The position numbers and the translations under genes were made by a program. The notes under the pieces are model-generated. The model was not told the origin of the DNA. It ran no database searches and saw only the letters and a list, made by a program, of their open reading frames with translations. From Bacteroidetes bacterium MED-G21 (GTDB lineage Bacteria; Bacteroidota; Bacteroidia; Flavobacteriales; UBA7430): 40,374 nucleotides of DNA. Below are positions 8,563-18,773 of this stretch, one piece after another; position 1 is the stretch's first letter, and each line of letters starts with the position of its first letter. The DNA is taken from the NCBI GenBank assembly GCA_002457305.1, contig NTKG01000006.1, forward strand, positions 1 through 40,374, written 5' to 3'.

Positions 8563-10521
8563 TTGATAAAACAACTGTCATATTTTTGTTTGGGTTTTTG
8601 TCTATTGATGGTTTTATTTAGTACTTCAAATTCATTAACTTTTTCTGATGGCTCTCCTGCTGGATATACTGGGTCTCCGGGTGATGATTTGAACACATGT
8701 GTTTTATGCCATAGCGTAAGTCCGTCTGCATCTATATCACCTTATTCCTATAGTTTAACTACAGATATTAATGAGTATTATATTCCTGGCAATTTGTATC
8801 ATATTATAATTGACGTTTTAGGACCTGGAATTGATAAGTTTGGATTTCAAACCTGTTTTGAAAATGAGGAAGGCCAAAAAGTAGGAGAAATTATTTTAGC
8901 TGATTCTATTCAGACAAAACTTATTTCTAACGGAAATTACATCACCCATACCTCTAATGGAATTGATCGTTCAGGTTTGGGTTCAAAGTCATGGGATTTT
9001 TACTGGAGGGCCCCATTAACTGTTCAAGGTAAAATATCAGTTTACTCTTCAGTATTACTATCAGGTGACAGCATTATGGTTTTATCTGAATCTGAATCTT
9101 TTTCAGAGCCTATATTAGGTTGTTTAGATCCTGATGCCTCTAATTTTAACGAACAAGTAACTGCAGACGATGGTTCTTGTATATATGAATTCTTTTCATC
9201 TGCTTCTTTTTTAAGTCTATCATTTGATTCCTTAACTATTAATGGTGATATTTTAAATCAAGAATTATTGGTAAATTTTAGTGTTCATAACAACTCAGAT
9301 TCAAATTTAGACGTATATGTACTTAGAAATATACTTTCGGATAATGTGCCTGAAAATTGGTTTTGTTGGAGTGATGTTTGTTACCTTCCTAATACAGATG
9401 TTAGTTCCTTCAGTTCAGTAATTCAATCAGGGTCATATTCAAATGGATTTAGCGCCCATTTAGTTCCAGAAATGTATGGTGGAGTTTATGATATTGAGTA
9501 TTGCTTTTTTTCAGACATGAATTATAGTGATAGTATTTGTGCAACCGTTCACTATGTTGTTGAAGGAGATATTCCTGGGTGTACCAATATAAATGCACTA
9601 AATTTTGATGAGAATGCTAATATTGATAATGGTACTTGTGTTTTATATCCAACACCAGATTGGGATTTTTCTTATAGTTCTTCAACTTCTCACTCTATTT
9701 TGATTTCTACTGAGACAGAAATTAAAATAAATGATGATTCAATTAGTCCTGGCGACTTGATTGGTCTTTTTTATGAGACATTAGAAGGTTTTGTATGCGT
9801 TGCATATTATGAATGGCAGAATCAAAATGTTAATTTTATAGCACCAAATTCTAATGATCTTTTTGAAGAAGGTTTCCTTGTAGATACAGGTTTTGTATGG
9901 AGAGTTTGGGATGCATCTTCAGGTACTGTTTGGCCCATGGAAGTTTTATACAACTCTAATTTTTCTTCTACTGCATGGTTTGAAGAAAATGGACAAAGTG
10001 GGATCATATCAATGCAAAATATTAATCCTATTACATTGCAGCAAATAGATTTTCCTCTTGGTTGGTCAATGTTTTCTTCTCATATTATTACTGAAGACAT
10101 GGATGTTATTACATTTATTGAGCCCATTAGTGATAATGTTATTATTGTTAAAAACGGCGATGGTGCAGCTTACCTTGTAGAGTATCAATTTAATGCTATT
10201 GGAGATTTAGAAGTGGGTCAAGGTTATGTTGTTAAGACCTCGCAAGCATGTAGTATGTCTGTAGAAGGCGTTTTTGCTAAAGGAGAATTTCATCCAATTT
10301 TATTAGGATTTGGTTGGAATATGATTGGTTATTTAAGAGAAGAACCCGAGTCTGTTGAAGTTATTTTTAATGATCTTGTTGATCAAGGTGTTATTAGATT
10401 AGTGAAAGATCACTACGGTAATATTTACTTGCCAGAGTGGTCATTTAATGCCATTGGTAATATGGAGCCAGGTCGTGGATATCAGGTAAAAACTTTTGAA
10501 GCGAGTGTCCTTCAGTATTAA
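8563..10521 (+). CDS. Secreted modular protein: choice-of-anchor-V-like N-terminus with CxxCH, GCLD/GCTN...DDGSC repeats, GD-IG-F module, two C-terminal GWS/GWN modules
   Basis: 652-aa ORF with TTG start. SDGSPAGYTGSPGDDLNTCVLCHS, GCLDPDASNFNEQVTADDGSC and ...NFNAIGNMEPGRGYQVK at the extreme C-terminus. Confidence 0.8.
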   Translation: MIKQLSYFCLGFCLLMVLFSTSNSLTFSDGSPAGYTGSPGDDLNTCVLCHSVSPSASISPYSYSLTTDINEYYIPGNLYHIIIDVLGPGIDKFGFQTCFENEEGQKVGEIILADSIQTKLISNGNYITHTSNGIDRSGLGSKSWDFYWRAPLTVQGKISVYSSVLLSGDSIMVLSESESFSEPILGCLDPDASNFNEQVTADDGSCIYEFFSSASFLSLSFDSLTINGDILNQELLVNFSVHNNSDSNLDVYVLRNILSDNVPENWFCWSDVCYLPNTDVSSFSSVIQSGSYSNGFSAHLVPEMYGGVYDIEYCFFSDMNYSDSICATVHYVVEGDIPGCTNINALNFDENANIDNGTCVLYPTPDWDFSYSSSTSHSILISTETEIKINDDSISPGDLIGLFYETLEGFVCVAYYEWQNQNVNFIAPNSNDLFEEGFLVDTGFVWRVWDASSGTVWPMEVLYNSNFSSTAWFEENGQSGIISMQNINPITLQQIDFPLGWSMFSSHIITEDMDVITFIEPISDNVIIVKNGDGAAYLVEYQFNAIGDLEVGQGYVVKTSQACSMSVEGVFAKGEFHPILLGFGWNMIGYLREEPESVEVIFNDLVDQGVIRLVKDHYGNIYLPEWSFNAIGNMEPGRGYQVKTFEASVLQY

Positions 10522-10546
10522 TAACATAAGATTTTGAATACATTAG

Positions 10547-10554
10547 TATTTTTG
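10547..10554 (+). promoter_or_regulatory. Candidate -7 box TATTTTTG upstream of the lipoprotein gene
   Basis: TAnnTTTG match 25 nt upstream of the 10580 ATG. No -33 at ideal spacing. Confidence 0.3.
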
Positions 10555-10579
10555 TAAATTCGCAATAAAATAAAATATT

Positions 10580-11107
10580 ATGAAAAAATTGTTATTTAGC
10601 CTTTTTGTCAGTTCTATTTTTGTTAGTTGTACTCAGGATTTAGGAAATCTTTCGAGCATAAGTACAGAAGATGTTAAAATGAATAATAACTATGAGTTGG
10701 CGCTAAAGCAACAAACATATACAGCTAATTCACTTGAGGCTTGTGTTGATTTAGCTCTTAATAAAGTTCCGAATTCCGTTTTTTTGAAAAATGCCAAAGT
10801 GACTTCTAAAGGAAAAAAAGTAACAATTGTTGCTGATGTATGGTCATTAGCAAAAAAACGACCAGAAAAAAATCCTGAGTTAAGTTTAAATAAGTACAAA
10901 AAAAACAAGGGTCAAACCTCTAAAGATAAAATTAAGCTTAAAGAAGGTATGAAGGTTGCTTGGAGTCACCCTAAAGCTGGTGAGGGTATGGGCGTTATTT
11001 CTAAAATACTTGGTATGATGGCTTCAATTGATAAGGTTGTTGGTCCGGATGGAAAACCAGGCAAACCAGTAAGACTTCCAGTTTCTGTTTTGAAACCAGT
11101 CAAATAA
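10580..11107 (+). CDS. Hypothetical lipoprotein
   Basis: MKKLLFSLFVSSIFVSC lipobox. 175 aa, Lys-rich, no recognised domain. Confidence 0.75.
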   Translation: MKKLLFSLFVSSIFVSCTQDLGNLSSISTEDVKMNNNYELALKQQTYTANSLEACVDLALNKVPNSVFLKNAKVTSKGKKVTIVADVWSLAKKRPEKNPELSLNKYKKNKGQTSKDKIKLKEGMKVAWSHPKAGEGMGVISKILGMMASIDKVVGPDGKPGKPVRLPVSVLKPVK

Positions 11108-11118
11108 AATAAATATTT

Positions 11119-11143
11119 AAGCCGCTTTTTAGCGGCTTTTTTT
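11119..11143. terminator. Bidirectional terminator between convergent genes
   Basis: AAGCCGCT-TTTT-AGCGGCTT followed by T tract on +, A-rich flank usable on -. Confidence 0.8.
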
Positions 11144-11164
11144 ATTATATTTTATAATAACAAT

Positions 11165-11818
11165 TTAGCAGCTTGCTATTATTGTTTCGCCTCCTTTTAC
11201 AACATCGTTAATCTTGATGTTAATTTTTGCATCTAAGGGTAAGAATAAATCAACTCGAGAACCAAACTTAATAAAACCCATATCATGACCCTGATAGCAA
11301 TGATCATCTTTATTAGCGTATAATATAATTCGTTTGGCAACAGCACCAGCAATTTGTCTTAATAATATCGGACCTGTTTTTTTATTTTCAACCACAACTG
11401 TTGTTCTTTCATTTTCGATTGAAGATTTAGGATGCCATGCTACTAAGAATTTCCCAGCATGATACTTTGTAAATTTAACTTTTCCAGAAATAGGATATCG
11501 GTTTACATGAACGTTAAATGGCGACATAAAAATAGATACTTGAATTCTCTTGTCTTTAAAGTATTCATGTTCGATAGTTTCTTCAAGTACAACTATTTTT
11601 CCATCTGCTGGTGCGATGATATGATTAGAGTTGACAGGTGTCATTCTCTTAGGATTTCTAAAAAACTGTAAGATAAGAATGGTAAATACTAACGAAGTAA
11701 AAGCTAGAAGTTTTACGATTAGATTAGCTCCATCAAAAACATACCATGCAATGGCATTAATACTAAGTAATGAGATGGATACATTTATAATTATCTTAAA
11801 TCCTTCTTTATGAAACAT
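11165..11818 (-). CDS. psd: Phosphatidylserine decarboxylase family proenzyme
   Basis: PADGK, MSPFNVHVNRYP, HPKSSIENERT, and C-terminal FGSRVDLFLP self-cleavage region. Confidence 0.93.
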   Translation of the reverse strand: MFHKEGFKIIINVSISLLSINAIAWYVFDGANLIVKLLAFTSLVFTILILQFFRNPKRMTPVNSNHIIAPADGKIVVLEETIEHEYFKDKRIQVSIFMSPFNVHVNRYPISGKVKFTKYHAGKFLVAWHPKSSIENERTTVVVENKKTGPILLRQIAGAVAKRIILYANKDDHCYQGHDMGFIKFGSRVDLFLPLDAKINIKINDVVKGGETIIASC

Positions 11819-11828
11819 AAATAGTTTT

Positions 11829-12632
11829 TTAATAATTAAGGATAGGCTTTAAATAATTTAAGTAAATATGAAATACAGGAAAACATAGAAGTATGGAGTC
11901 AAAGCGGTCCAAAATACCGCCATGTCCTGGTAATATTTTCCCTGAATCCTTAATTTTAGATTCACGTTTTAACATGGATTGGAATAAGTCTCCTAATGTA
12001 GAGGTAATAGCTGTAATTGCTCCTAAAATCATCCATTCAATACTTGATAATTTAAATCCATTAAGAGATAAAATATAACCCGTTAATATAGTTAATATGA
12101 TGGCGCCAATAAAACCTTCCCAAGTTTTATTTGGTGATATTCTTTCAAATAATTTATGTCTTCCAAATAATTTCCCGCAAACAAAAGCCCAAGAATCAGA
12201 AGACCAAATTAAGATGAGTAAACCAAATAGTATTTTGTAATTATAAATTTCATTTTCAAAACAACCAATAGGAATTACTAAAGATAAAGGGATGAAGATA
12301 TAAATAACACTAAACAAAGTTCCACCCGCAAGTATTATGGTATTTTTTCGTGTATGGAATAGTAAACTAATAAAGTAAATACATAATTCTAGAAATAAAA
12401 TAAATTTAATTTCACTGTAGATTATGGCCAAATATGAAGTGATGCCTAATATTATTGTAGGCCAGGTTTGGAAATCTATATTTTGTTTTTGGAATATTTT
12501 TTTAAGCTCTATTGTTGCTAATATTGCAACTAGTAAAAATAATACTAATGCAGAAATTGCTTGCATGATTACGAACAATAGTAATGTCACGTAGGCAGTA
12601 CCGGTAAGTATTCGTTTCATTACATCACTCAT
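11829..12632 (-). CDS. cdsA: Phosphatidate cytidylyltransferase
   Basis: Polytopic membrane protein. SDSWAFVCGKLFGRH, SPNKTWEGFIGA and KDSGKILPGHGGILDRFDS signature. Confidence 0.96.
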   Translation of the reverse strand: MSDVMKRILTGTAYVTLLLFVIMQAISALVLFLLVAILATIELKKIFQKQNIDFQTWPTIILGITSYLAIIYSEIKFILFLELCIYFISLLFHTRKNTIILAGGTLFSVIYIFIPLSLVIPIGCFENEIYNYKILFGLLILIWSSDSWAFVCGKLFGRHKLFERISPNKTWEGFIGAIILTILTGYILSLNGFKLSSIEWMILGAITAITSTLGDLFQSMLKRESKIKDSGKILPGHGGILDRFDSILLCFPVFHIYLNYLKPILNY

Positions 12633-13258
12633 CTGTGTTCTTTATAGTCTTCAATAAGGAAAATGTGTAAATCTTTGGCTCTGTCACTATCGCTCATTGT
12701 TGTAATAGATTCTTTTGTACGAATTGTAGTCACCAAAGAAGGTCTTGATTTACCATATTTGTTTTGAATACCTCTTAATCCTTCACTTATATTTTTAACA
12801 ATTTGAGAGGTGTATGCAATAATAATCATTGCTTCTGGGAGATGTTCAATTTTAAGATTTTTAGTTTGTTCTCCAGAAACCATTACAGAACCGTTAAAAG
12901 CAATTAAAAACTCACAAGTATTAATACTTGAGTCTGCTATTTTGTAATCTGTTTCAAATGATAATTTTGTAGGCTCTAGTAGTTCTTTAAGTTTGTCATT
13001 ACTACAATAAGGGAATTCCCATTTACTTTCTTGAAGTAATTGTTTCAAGTGGTAATAAAATTCTTCGATATTGTCGCAATAGAAAAATTTACCCCCATTA
13101 TTTGTGAATACTTTAGCAAAAGTTACATCTGCTGGATCATTAGGATTAGGTGTAAATTTTTCTTGCTCTTCCTGTTCCTCTTTATCTAGATTGGCTGATT
13201 GTTCAGCTAAAGAGGGTATTACTTTTGTAATAAATTTGTTAAACAGGTTTTTCTTCAT
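12629..13258 (-). CDS. LUD (LutC/YkgG-like) domain protein
   Basis: DSSINTCEFLIAFNGSVMVSGEQ and IIAYTSQIVKNISEGL. Overlaps the ftsH 3' end by 20 bp. Confidence 0.75.
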   Translation of the reverse strand: MKKNLFNKFITKVIPSLAEQSANLDKEEQEEQEKFTPNPNDPADVTFAKVFTNNGGKFFYCDNIEEFYYHLKQLLQESKWEFPYCSNDKLKELLEPTKLSFETDYKIADSSINTCEFLIAFNGSVMVSGEQTKNLKIEHLPEAMIIIAYTSQIVKNISEGLRGIQNKYGKSRPSLVTTIRTKESITTMSDSDRAKDLHIFLIEDYKEHR

Positions 13259-15296
13259 TGTTTAATGCTTGCTCTTTAATCTCAATTTTTTTATCGATAT
13301 TACTAGGGTTTAAAGTCACTTTTTCATCTTTATCCCACTGCCGCTTTCCGAAAATGGTTTCAAGATCTTCTTTAAAAATAACCTCTTTGTTTAAAAGTTC
13401 TTGTGCTAATTTAGTTAAAGAATTTTTATTTTTCTCTAATACTTTAAGTGCTTTTTGATAGGCAACTTCAGTCAACTCTTTAACTTCCTCGTCAATTGTA
13501 CGAGCTGTTTGTTCACTGTAGGGTTTGTTAAATCCTGAATTTTGACCTGAAGAATCGTAATAAGAAATGTTTCCTATTTTATCACTTAAGCCATAAACAG
13601 TAACCATTGCTGTAGCTTGACGTGTCACTTTTTCTAAATCGCTTAATGCTCCTGTAGACACTTTTCCAAAAATAATTTGTTCTGCTGCTCTACCACCTAA
13701 TGCGGCACACATTTCATCCATCATTTGTTCTTTGGTCGTAATTTGCCGTTCTTCTGGAAGATACCATGCGGCACCAAGTGATTTTCCTCGAGGAACAATA
13801 GTAACTTTTACTAAAGGTGCAGCGTGTTCGAGCATCCAACTTACCGTGGCATGACCAGCTTCGTGAAAAGCGATGACTTCACGTTCATTTTTTGAAATGA
13901 TTTTATTTTTCTTTTCTAGTCCTCCAATAATACGATCTACTGCGTCGAGAAAGTCTTGTTTTTCAACAAACTTTTTATCGTTTCGAGCTGCAATAAGTGC
14001 TGCTTCGTTACACATGTTTGCGATGTCTGCTCCAGAGAACCCCGGTGTTTGTTTCGCTAAGAAGTTAAGGTCTAATTCTTTATCTATTTTTAAAGGTTTG
14101 AGGTGGACTTCAAAGATTTCTTTTCGCTCGTTAAGTTCTGGTAAATCAACATAAATTTGTCGATCAAACCGTCCTGCTCGAACCAGGGCTCTGTCTAAAA
14201 TGTCAGCTCTGTTTGTAGCTGCTACAACAATAACATGATCATTAGTCCCAAAACCATCCATTTCTGTAAGAAGCTGATTTAGTGTGTTTTCTCGCTCGTC
14301 ATTAGATCCTGTCATTTGATTCTTACCACGAGCCCTTCCAATAGCATCAATTTCATCGATAAAGATGATGGCAGGTGCTTTATCTTTTGCCTTTTTAAAT
14401 AAATCTCTAACTCTAGAGGCACCAACTCCTACAAACATTTCAACAAAATCTGATCCTGATAACGAAAAGAAAGGCACTTGAGCTTCACCTGCTACCGCTT
14501 TAGCTAAAAGAGTTTTTCCTGTTCCAGGGGGTCCCACGAGTAATGCACCTCGTGGAATTTTACCCCCGAGTTTTGTGTATTTTTCTGGGTTCTTAAGGAA
14601 GTTTACTATTTCTTGTACCTCTTCTTTAGCTCCTTCTAAACCAGCGACGTCATTGAAAGTAGTTTTAACTTCAGATTCTTTGTCATAGAGTTGTGCCTGT
14701 GATTTTCCGATATTGAAAATTTGTGAACCAGGTCCACCTCCAGCTCCGCCACCACTCATTCTTTTCATAAAGAAAAGCCAAATAAAAATTAAGAATATGA
14801 ATGGCATCCATGCCCAAAAGCTGTCCCAAATACTTTGTTCGTTATTGTAAAATATTTGCGCCCATTCATTTTTGGTGAAACGAAAATTTTCTTGTGCTTC
14901 ATCAAGTCGATCTCTAAATTCTTGAGAGGTTCCAATTTTAAGAAAATAGTGAGGTCCTCTGTTTATGCCATCTCCAAAAAGAGGTTTTCGAACGGCTTCA
15001 TGACGATGTTCAGAAAGCGATTCTTCCTTGATAAAGATTCGTGCAATGTTTTTGTTTTGGATGATTTCAATTTTTTCAACATCCTTATTTTTAATGTAAT
15101 CGTAAATTAATGTTTGTTCATTTGTTTCAACACTTAATGATCCTATTTCATTAGTGAAGAGCATTGAAATCATGAAAAAAGCAATAATTCCATAAATCCA
15201 ATATAGATTGAATTTTGGCATTTGATTTTTTCTCTTTTGAGGTTTTTTACGCGCTTTTTTTGGCGTTTTTTTATTTGTTTTTTGTGTTTTTGCCAT
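13239..15296 (-). CDS. ftsH: ATP-dependent zinc metalloprotease FtsH
   Basis: [33 protein letters not shown] region, HEAGH zinc motif. Confidence 0.98.
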   Translation of the reverse strand: MAKTQKTNKKTPKKARKKPQKRKNQMPKFNLYWIYGIIAFFMISMLFTNEIGSLSVETNEQTLIYDYIKNKDVEKIEIIQNKNIARIFIKEESLSEHRHEAVRKPLFGDGINRGPHYFLKIGTSQEFRDRLDEAQENFRFTKNEWAQIFYNNEQSIWDSFWAWMPFIFLIFIWLFFMKRMSGGGAGGGPGSQIFNIGKSQAQLYDKESEVKTTFNDVAGLEGAKEEVQEIVNFLKNPEKYTKLGGKIPRGALLVGPPGTGKTLLAKAVAGEAQVPFFSLSGSDFVEMFVGVGASRVRDLFKKAKDKAPAIIFIDEIDAIGRARGKNQMTGSNDERENTLNQLLTEMDGFGTNDHVIVVAATNRADILDRALVRAGRFDRQIYVDLPELNERKEIFEVHLKPLKIDKELDLNFLAKQTPGFSGADIANMCNEAALIAARNDKKFVEKQDFLDAVDRIIGGLEKKNKIISKNEREVIAFHEAGHATVSWMLEHAAPLVKVTIVPRGKSLGAAWYLPEERQITTKEQMMDEMCAALGGRAAEQIIFGKVSTGALSDLEKVTRQATAMVTVYGLSDKIGNISYYDSSGQNSGFNKPYSEQTARTIDEEVKELTEVAYQKALKVLEKNKNSLTKLAQELLNKEVIFKEDLETIFGKRQWDKDEKVTLNPSNIDKKIEIKEQALNNEEKPV

Positions 15297-15298
15297 TA

Positions 15299-15670
15299 TT
15301 AAATTGCTTTAATTTTTGTTATTTCAGCATCTCCCCATAATTCTTCTAATGCATAAAATTCTCTCGTAGGCGTTTGGAATACATGAGCGACTACATTCAC
15401 ATAATCCATTAATATCCACTCGGCAGTTTCAGTTCCTTCTTTGTGCCAAGCTTTATCGCCTAAAACTTCAAGTGTTTCTTTTTGAATTGAATCAGCAATT
15501 GCATTTACTTGTGTGTTGGAGTTTGCGTTGCTAATAACAAAAAAGTCGCATACTGCATTGTTTAAATTCCTTAAATCTATCACCGTAACATTTTCGGCTT
15601 TTTTTTCCTGCATGCCTCTAACAATTACATCTACAAGGCTTTTAATTTTTAAACTTTCGTTTTCTTTCAT
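15299..15670 (-). CDS. rsfS: Ribosome silencing factor RsfS
   Basis: VIDLRNLNNAVCDFFVISNANSNTQVNAIADSI...EWILMDYVNVVAHVF. Confidence 0.95.
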   Translation of the reverse strand: MKENESLKIKSLVDVIVRGMQEKKAENVTVIDLRNLNNAVCDFFVISNANSNTQVNAIADSIQKETLEVLGDKAWHKEGTETAEWILMDYVNVVAHVFQTPTREFYALEELWGDAEITKIKAI

Positions 15671-15692
15671 TTAGTAATCACTATTTAGTCAG

Positions 15693-15700
15693 CAAAAATA
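15693..15700 (-). promoter_or_regulatory. Candidate -7 box (TATTTTTG) for the rsfS-ftsH-LUD-cdsA-psd operon
   Basis: CAAAAATA on + is TAnnTTTG on -, 22 nt upstream of the rsfS ATG. Confidence 0.35.
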
Positions 15701-15787
15701 ATGCTTTTAAACGGATTATAATTCTCATAAAGGTAGTAAATTACGCTAAGTTTACTCAATCGTAATTATATCCTTTTCTTTTTATTA

Positions 15788-16543
15788 ATGGATACACTTT
15801 TTGTTGGAAAAAATTGCTTTAAGTTAGATGAAATAAGCTCTACCAATGATTGGTTGATGACACGTATATCAAATCAAAAATTTCATGAAGGTACAGTGGT
15901 TTTTGCATCAGCACAAACTAATGGTAAGGGGCAGCGTGGCTCTCAATGGTTTTCTCAGCCTTATAAATCTTTAACATTCAGTGTGTTATTAAAGCCAAGC
16001 TTTTTGTCGCCAATACATGCTTTTGATTTAAGTATTTGTGTTGCATTAGCATTGTCCGATAGTTTAAATAAATTGCGCTCAGGGTTTAAAATTAAGTGGC
16101 CTAATGACATTTATTTTGAAGATAAAAAGATTGCAGGTGTTCTTATAGAAAATCAGATGAATCGATCTGTATATCAGAATGCAGTAATAGGCATAGGCTT
16201 GAATGTTAATGAACTTCATTTCGATGAATTGTCTAATGCGATTTCGCTTAAACAGATTATAGGCATAGAATTTCCAGTAGAAAAGGTGATGGAACATATT
16301 TGTGAGAGTTTGGAAGCTCGTTATTTAATGCTTCGTTCAGGTTATTTTAAGGATTTAAAGAATGCTTATATGTCTAATCTTTATGGTCTTAATCAATTAC
16401 AATCTTTCATGGTTGATAATAAAAAATTGAATGGTAAAATTATTGATGTGCTTCGCAACGGGTTTTTACAAATCGAATTAATTGATGGTAAAATCCGTGA
16501 TTATGATATCAAAGAAATTAAGTTTTTAAGTATAGTTCATTAG
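15788..16543 (+). CDS. birA: Biotin--[acetyl-CoA-carboxylase] ligase
   Basis: SSTNDWL, GKGQRGSQWFSQPYKSLTFS, KWPNDIYFEDKKIAGVLIE. Confidence 0.94.
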   Translation: MDTLFVGKNCFKLDEISSTNDWLMTRISNQKFHEGTVVFASAQTNGKGQRGSQWFSQPYKSLTFSVLLKPSFLSPIHAFDLSICVALALSDSLNKLRSGFKIKWPNDIYFEDKKIAGVLIENQMNRSVYQNAVIGIGLNVNELHFDELSNAISLKQIIGIEFPVEKVMEHICESLEARYLMLRSGYFKDLKNAYMSNLYGLNQLQSFMVDNKKLNGKIIDVLRNGFLQIELIDGKIRDYDIKEIKFLSIVH

Positions 16544-16998
16544 TTATAACAAGCAATGTAAGCATTTAATGAACTTGCAATAAGTAACCAAATAAGATAA
16601 GGGAATAGTAATAGTGTTTTTGTTTTAAGGTCCTTCCAAAAGTAGATAAATAAGTATGTAATAAGCGATGTTAATAAACAGATTTCAATTAGTCCAAGAA
16701 TAATCAGTTGTAATTCAAAGAAAATTGGATTCCATGCAACGTTAAGTATCCATTGAATACTGTATAGTAATATGATTTTTTTGGTGTTGCTATTTATTTT
16801 AATCAGATAAGCCATGTATACCGAATAACAAACCATTATTGAAGTCCATGCTGCACCAAATACCCAACCGGCAGGAGTCCATGGTGCTTTATTGAGATTT
16901 TGATACCAATCAGATGAAGCACCACCATCTGTAAAGAAGCTTCCTATGGCAAGAGCTCCAAAGTTGAGTAAAAGAAATAAAATGATGTTTTTGAACAT
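16540..16998 (-). CDS. TspO/MBR family protein
   Basis: Five-TM protein. WYQNLNKAPWTPAGWVFGAAWTSIMVCYSVYMAYL, WNVAWNPIFF. Confidence 0.92.
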   Translation of the reverse strand: MFKNIILFLLLNFGALAIGSFFTDGGASSDWYQNLNKAPWTPAGWVFGAAWTSIMVCYSVYMAYLIKINSNTKKIILLYSIQWILNVAWNPIFFELQLIILGLIEICLLTSLITYLFIYFWKDLKTKTLLLFPYLIWLLIASSLNAYIACYN

Positions 16999-17007
16999 AA
17001 TTGATTT

Positions 17008-17739
17008 TTATTTTAAAGATAATTTGATCAGGTTTTCATAATGAGGGATGCATTGTTTGAGAAGAGGCTTAATAGCTTCAGGAAATGGTTCTTTTTTTGC
17101 TTTATATTTTTTAAATCCGGCAGATTTGTGAATGTTCTCATACCAATATTTTGACCATATTCCATCTTCAATACGTCCGCCCATTTTCCACTTTAGCATA
17201 TTTTCTTTAAAAGGAATTTCCAGTAAGCCACACAAGTGATTTAATGCTAATTTTGGGTTAATTAAAATTGTTTTAGAGTCCACAATTATGGGCTTGATGT
17301 TCATGTAATTTAGGTCATTAACTAATTCTGTGTGTGCAGCATAACCGACATCTTTTAGGTTTGGGTTTTCAATTACTTTTGCATACGATGGGAGCATTTC
17401 TACAGGATCTCTTGTGAGTATGATGTGAGTCATATTTTGCATGAACGATCGATCAAGATTTAACAAGTGGTGCGTCATATTCTTAAAAAAAACGACAGGT
17501 TTTTTATGAAACCCCAACATCATTTCAATGACTTTCGTTCCATTATTTTCCATTGAGTTCAATATTTCTTTTGTTCCAGGATGGTATTCTTTTGCGTTTG
17601 AGTTTTTAAGATAATGAGCGTATAAAGGCTCATCGTAAACTATAGTGTCGCTTCGTTGAGCAAAAGAATACATCAGTGCAGTAGAGATGTTTCGAGGGCC
17701 AGACCAAAGACAAATTCGCTTTATATTATCCTCTTGCAT
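17008..17739 (-). CDS. Sulfotransferase-like P-loop protein
   Basis: ICLWSGPRNISTALMYSFAQRSDTIVYDEPLYAHYL and HIILTRDPVEMLPSYAKV. Confidence 0.8.
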   Translation of the reverse strand: MQEDNIKRICLWSGPRNISTALMYSFAQRSDTIVYDEPLYAHYLKNSNAKEYHPGTKEILNSMENNGTKVIEMMLGFHKKPVVFFKNMTHHLLNLDRSFMQNMTHIILTRDPVEMLPSYAKVIENPNLKDVGYAAHTELVNDLNYMNIKPIIVDSKTILINPKLALNHLCGLLEIPFKENMLKWKMGGRIEDGIWSKYWYENIHKSAGFKKYKAKKEPFPEAIKPLLKQCIPHYENLIKLSLK

Positions 17740-18661
17740 TGGCTTTTTTTTGAGTTATTTCTTCTTCAATCAATTGTTCGTATAAATGATTTAATTTTCT
17801 CGATATTTTTCCGAATTTCCCTTTACCAATGATTCTTCCGTCTATTTTAATTACAGGTGTTATACCTCCAAAGCTGCCTGTAACAAATGCTTCGTCTGCT
17901 GCATAAACATCAAAAAGAGAAAAGTTTTTTTGTTTACAAGGGATCTTTTTGTTTTCACAGATTGATATGATTTTACCTCGCGTAATTCCGTTCATACAAT
18001 ATTGGCCTGTTGAAGTCCATACTTCGTCGTCTTTAATGATGAAAAAATTAGTTGCATTGCAGGTAGATACAAATCCATGTATGTCAAGCATTAGTGCTTC
18101 ATCTGCACCTGCCTCTATCGCTTGAATGAGCGCTTGAACTTCATGTAGTTTACTGTGGCAATTTAATCTTGGATCTAGGTAATCTGGTGAGCCTCTTCTT
18201 ATGGTGCTTGTAAACAAGGTAATTCCTTTTTGTTTTGTTTGAGGTGAGGCTTTTTTGTGCTCTGCTATGATTACAATATTTGGACCACTAATTGTGAGTC
18301 TAGGGTCTTGAGAGGGTGTTTTTTTTATCCCACGAGTAATCATTACGCGAACGTGAACATCGTCATGCATTTGATTACATTGTATGGTGTCCCATATGTG
18401 ATTTGTTAATTCTTCTTTACTAAAAGGAAGATGGATGTGAGCCGATATGGCAGTTTGCCACAATCGTTTAAGATGTAAATCAAGGAATACAAGTACGCCC
18501 TTATGTAATCTGAGTGCTTCCCAAACACCATCTCCGACTAAATAGCCACTATCAAATACTGATATTTTGGCATCTTTTCGTGCTATTAGTTCACCATTTA
18601 TGAAAATCTTTACAGTTTCATTTCTGGGGTCATCTAATGCATTATGCGTTCCTTGAATCAT
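17726..18661 (-). CDS. Class IV aminotransferase (branched-chain/D-amino acid aminotransferase-like, PLP)
   Basis: FDSGYLVGDGVWEALR, YLDPRLNCHSKLHEVQALIQA, FVTGSFGGITPVIKIDGRIIGKGK. Confidence 0.9.
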   Translation of the reverse strand: MIQGTHNALDDPRNETVKIFINGELIARKDAKISVFDSGYLVGDGVWEALRLHKGVLVFLDLHLKRLWQTAISAHIHLPFSKEELTNHIWDTIQCNQMHDDVHVRVMITRGIKKTPSQDPRLTISGPNIVIIAEHKKASPQTKQKGITLFTSTIRRGSPDYLDPRLNCHSKLHEVQALIQAIEAGADEALMLDIHGFVSTCNATNFFIIKDDEVWTSTGQYCMNGITRGKIISICENKKIPCKQKNFSLFDVYAADEAFVTGSFGGITPVIKIDGRIIGKGKFGKISRKLNHLYEQLIEEEITQKKANARG

Positions 18662-18773
18662 ATTCTTTTAGGTCAAAAAGTAGAAAACCACTATTTTGTT
18701 TAAAAATAAAATTTCAATTTAGAGAAAGTTTAACGCAATCAAAAACGAGTTGTATTAGATTTTTGAGCTTATT

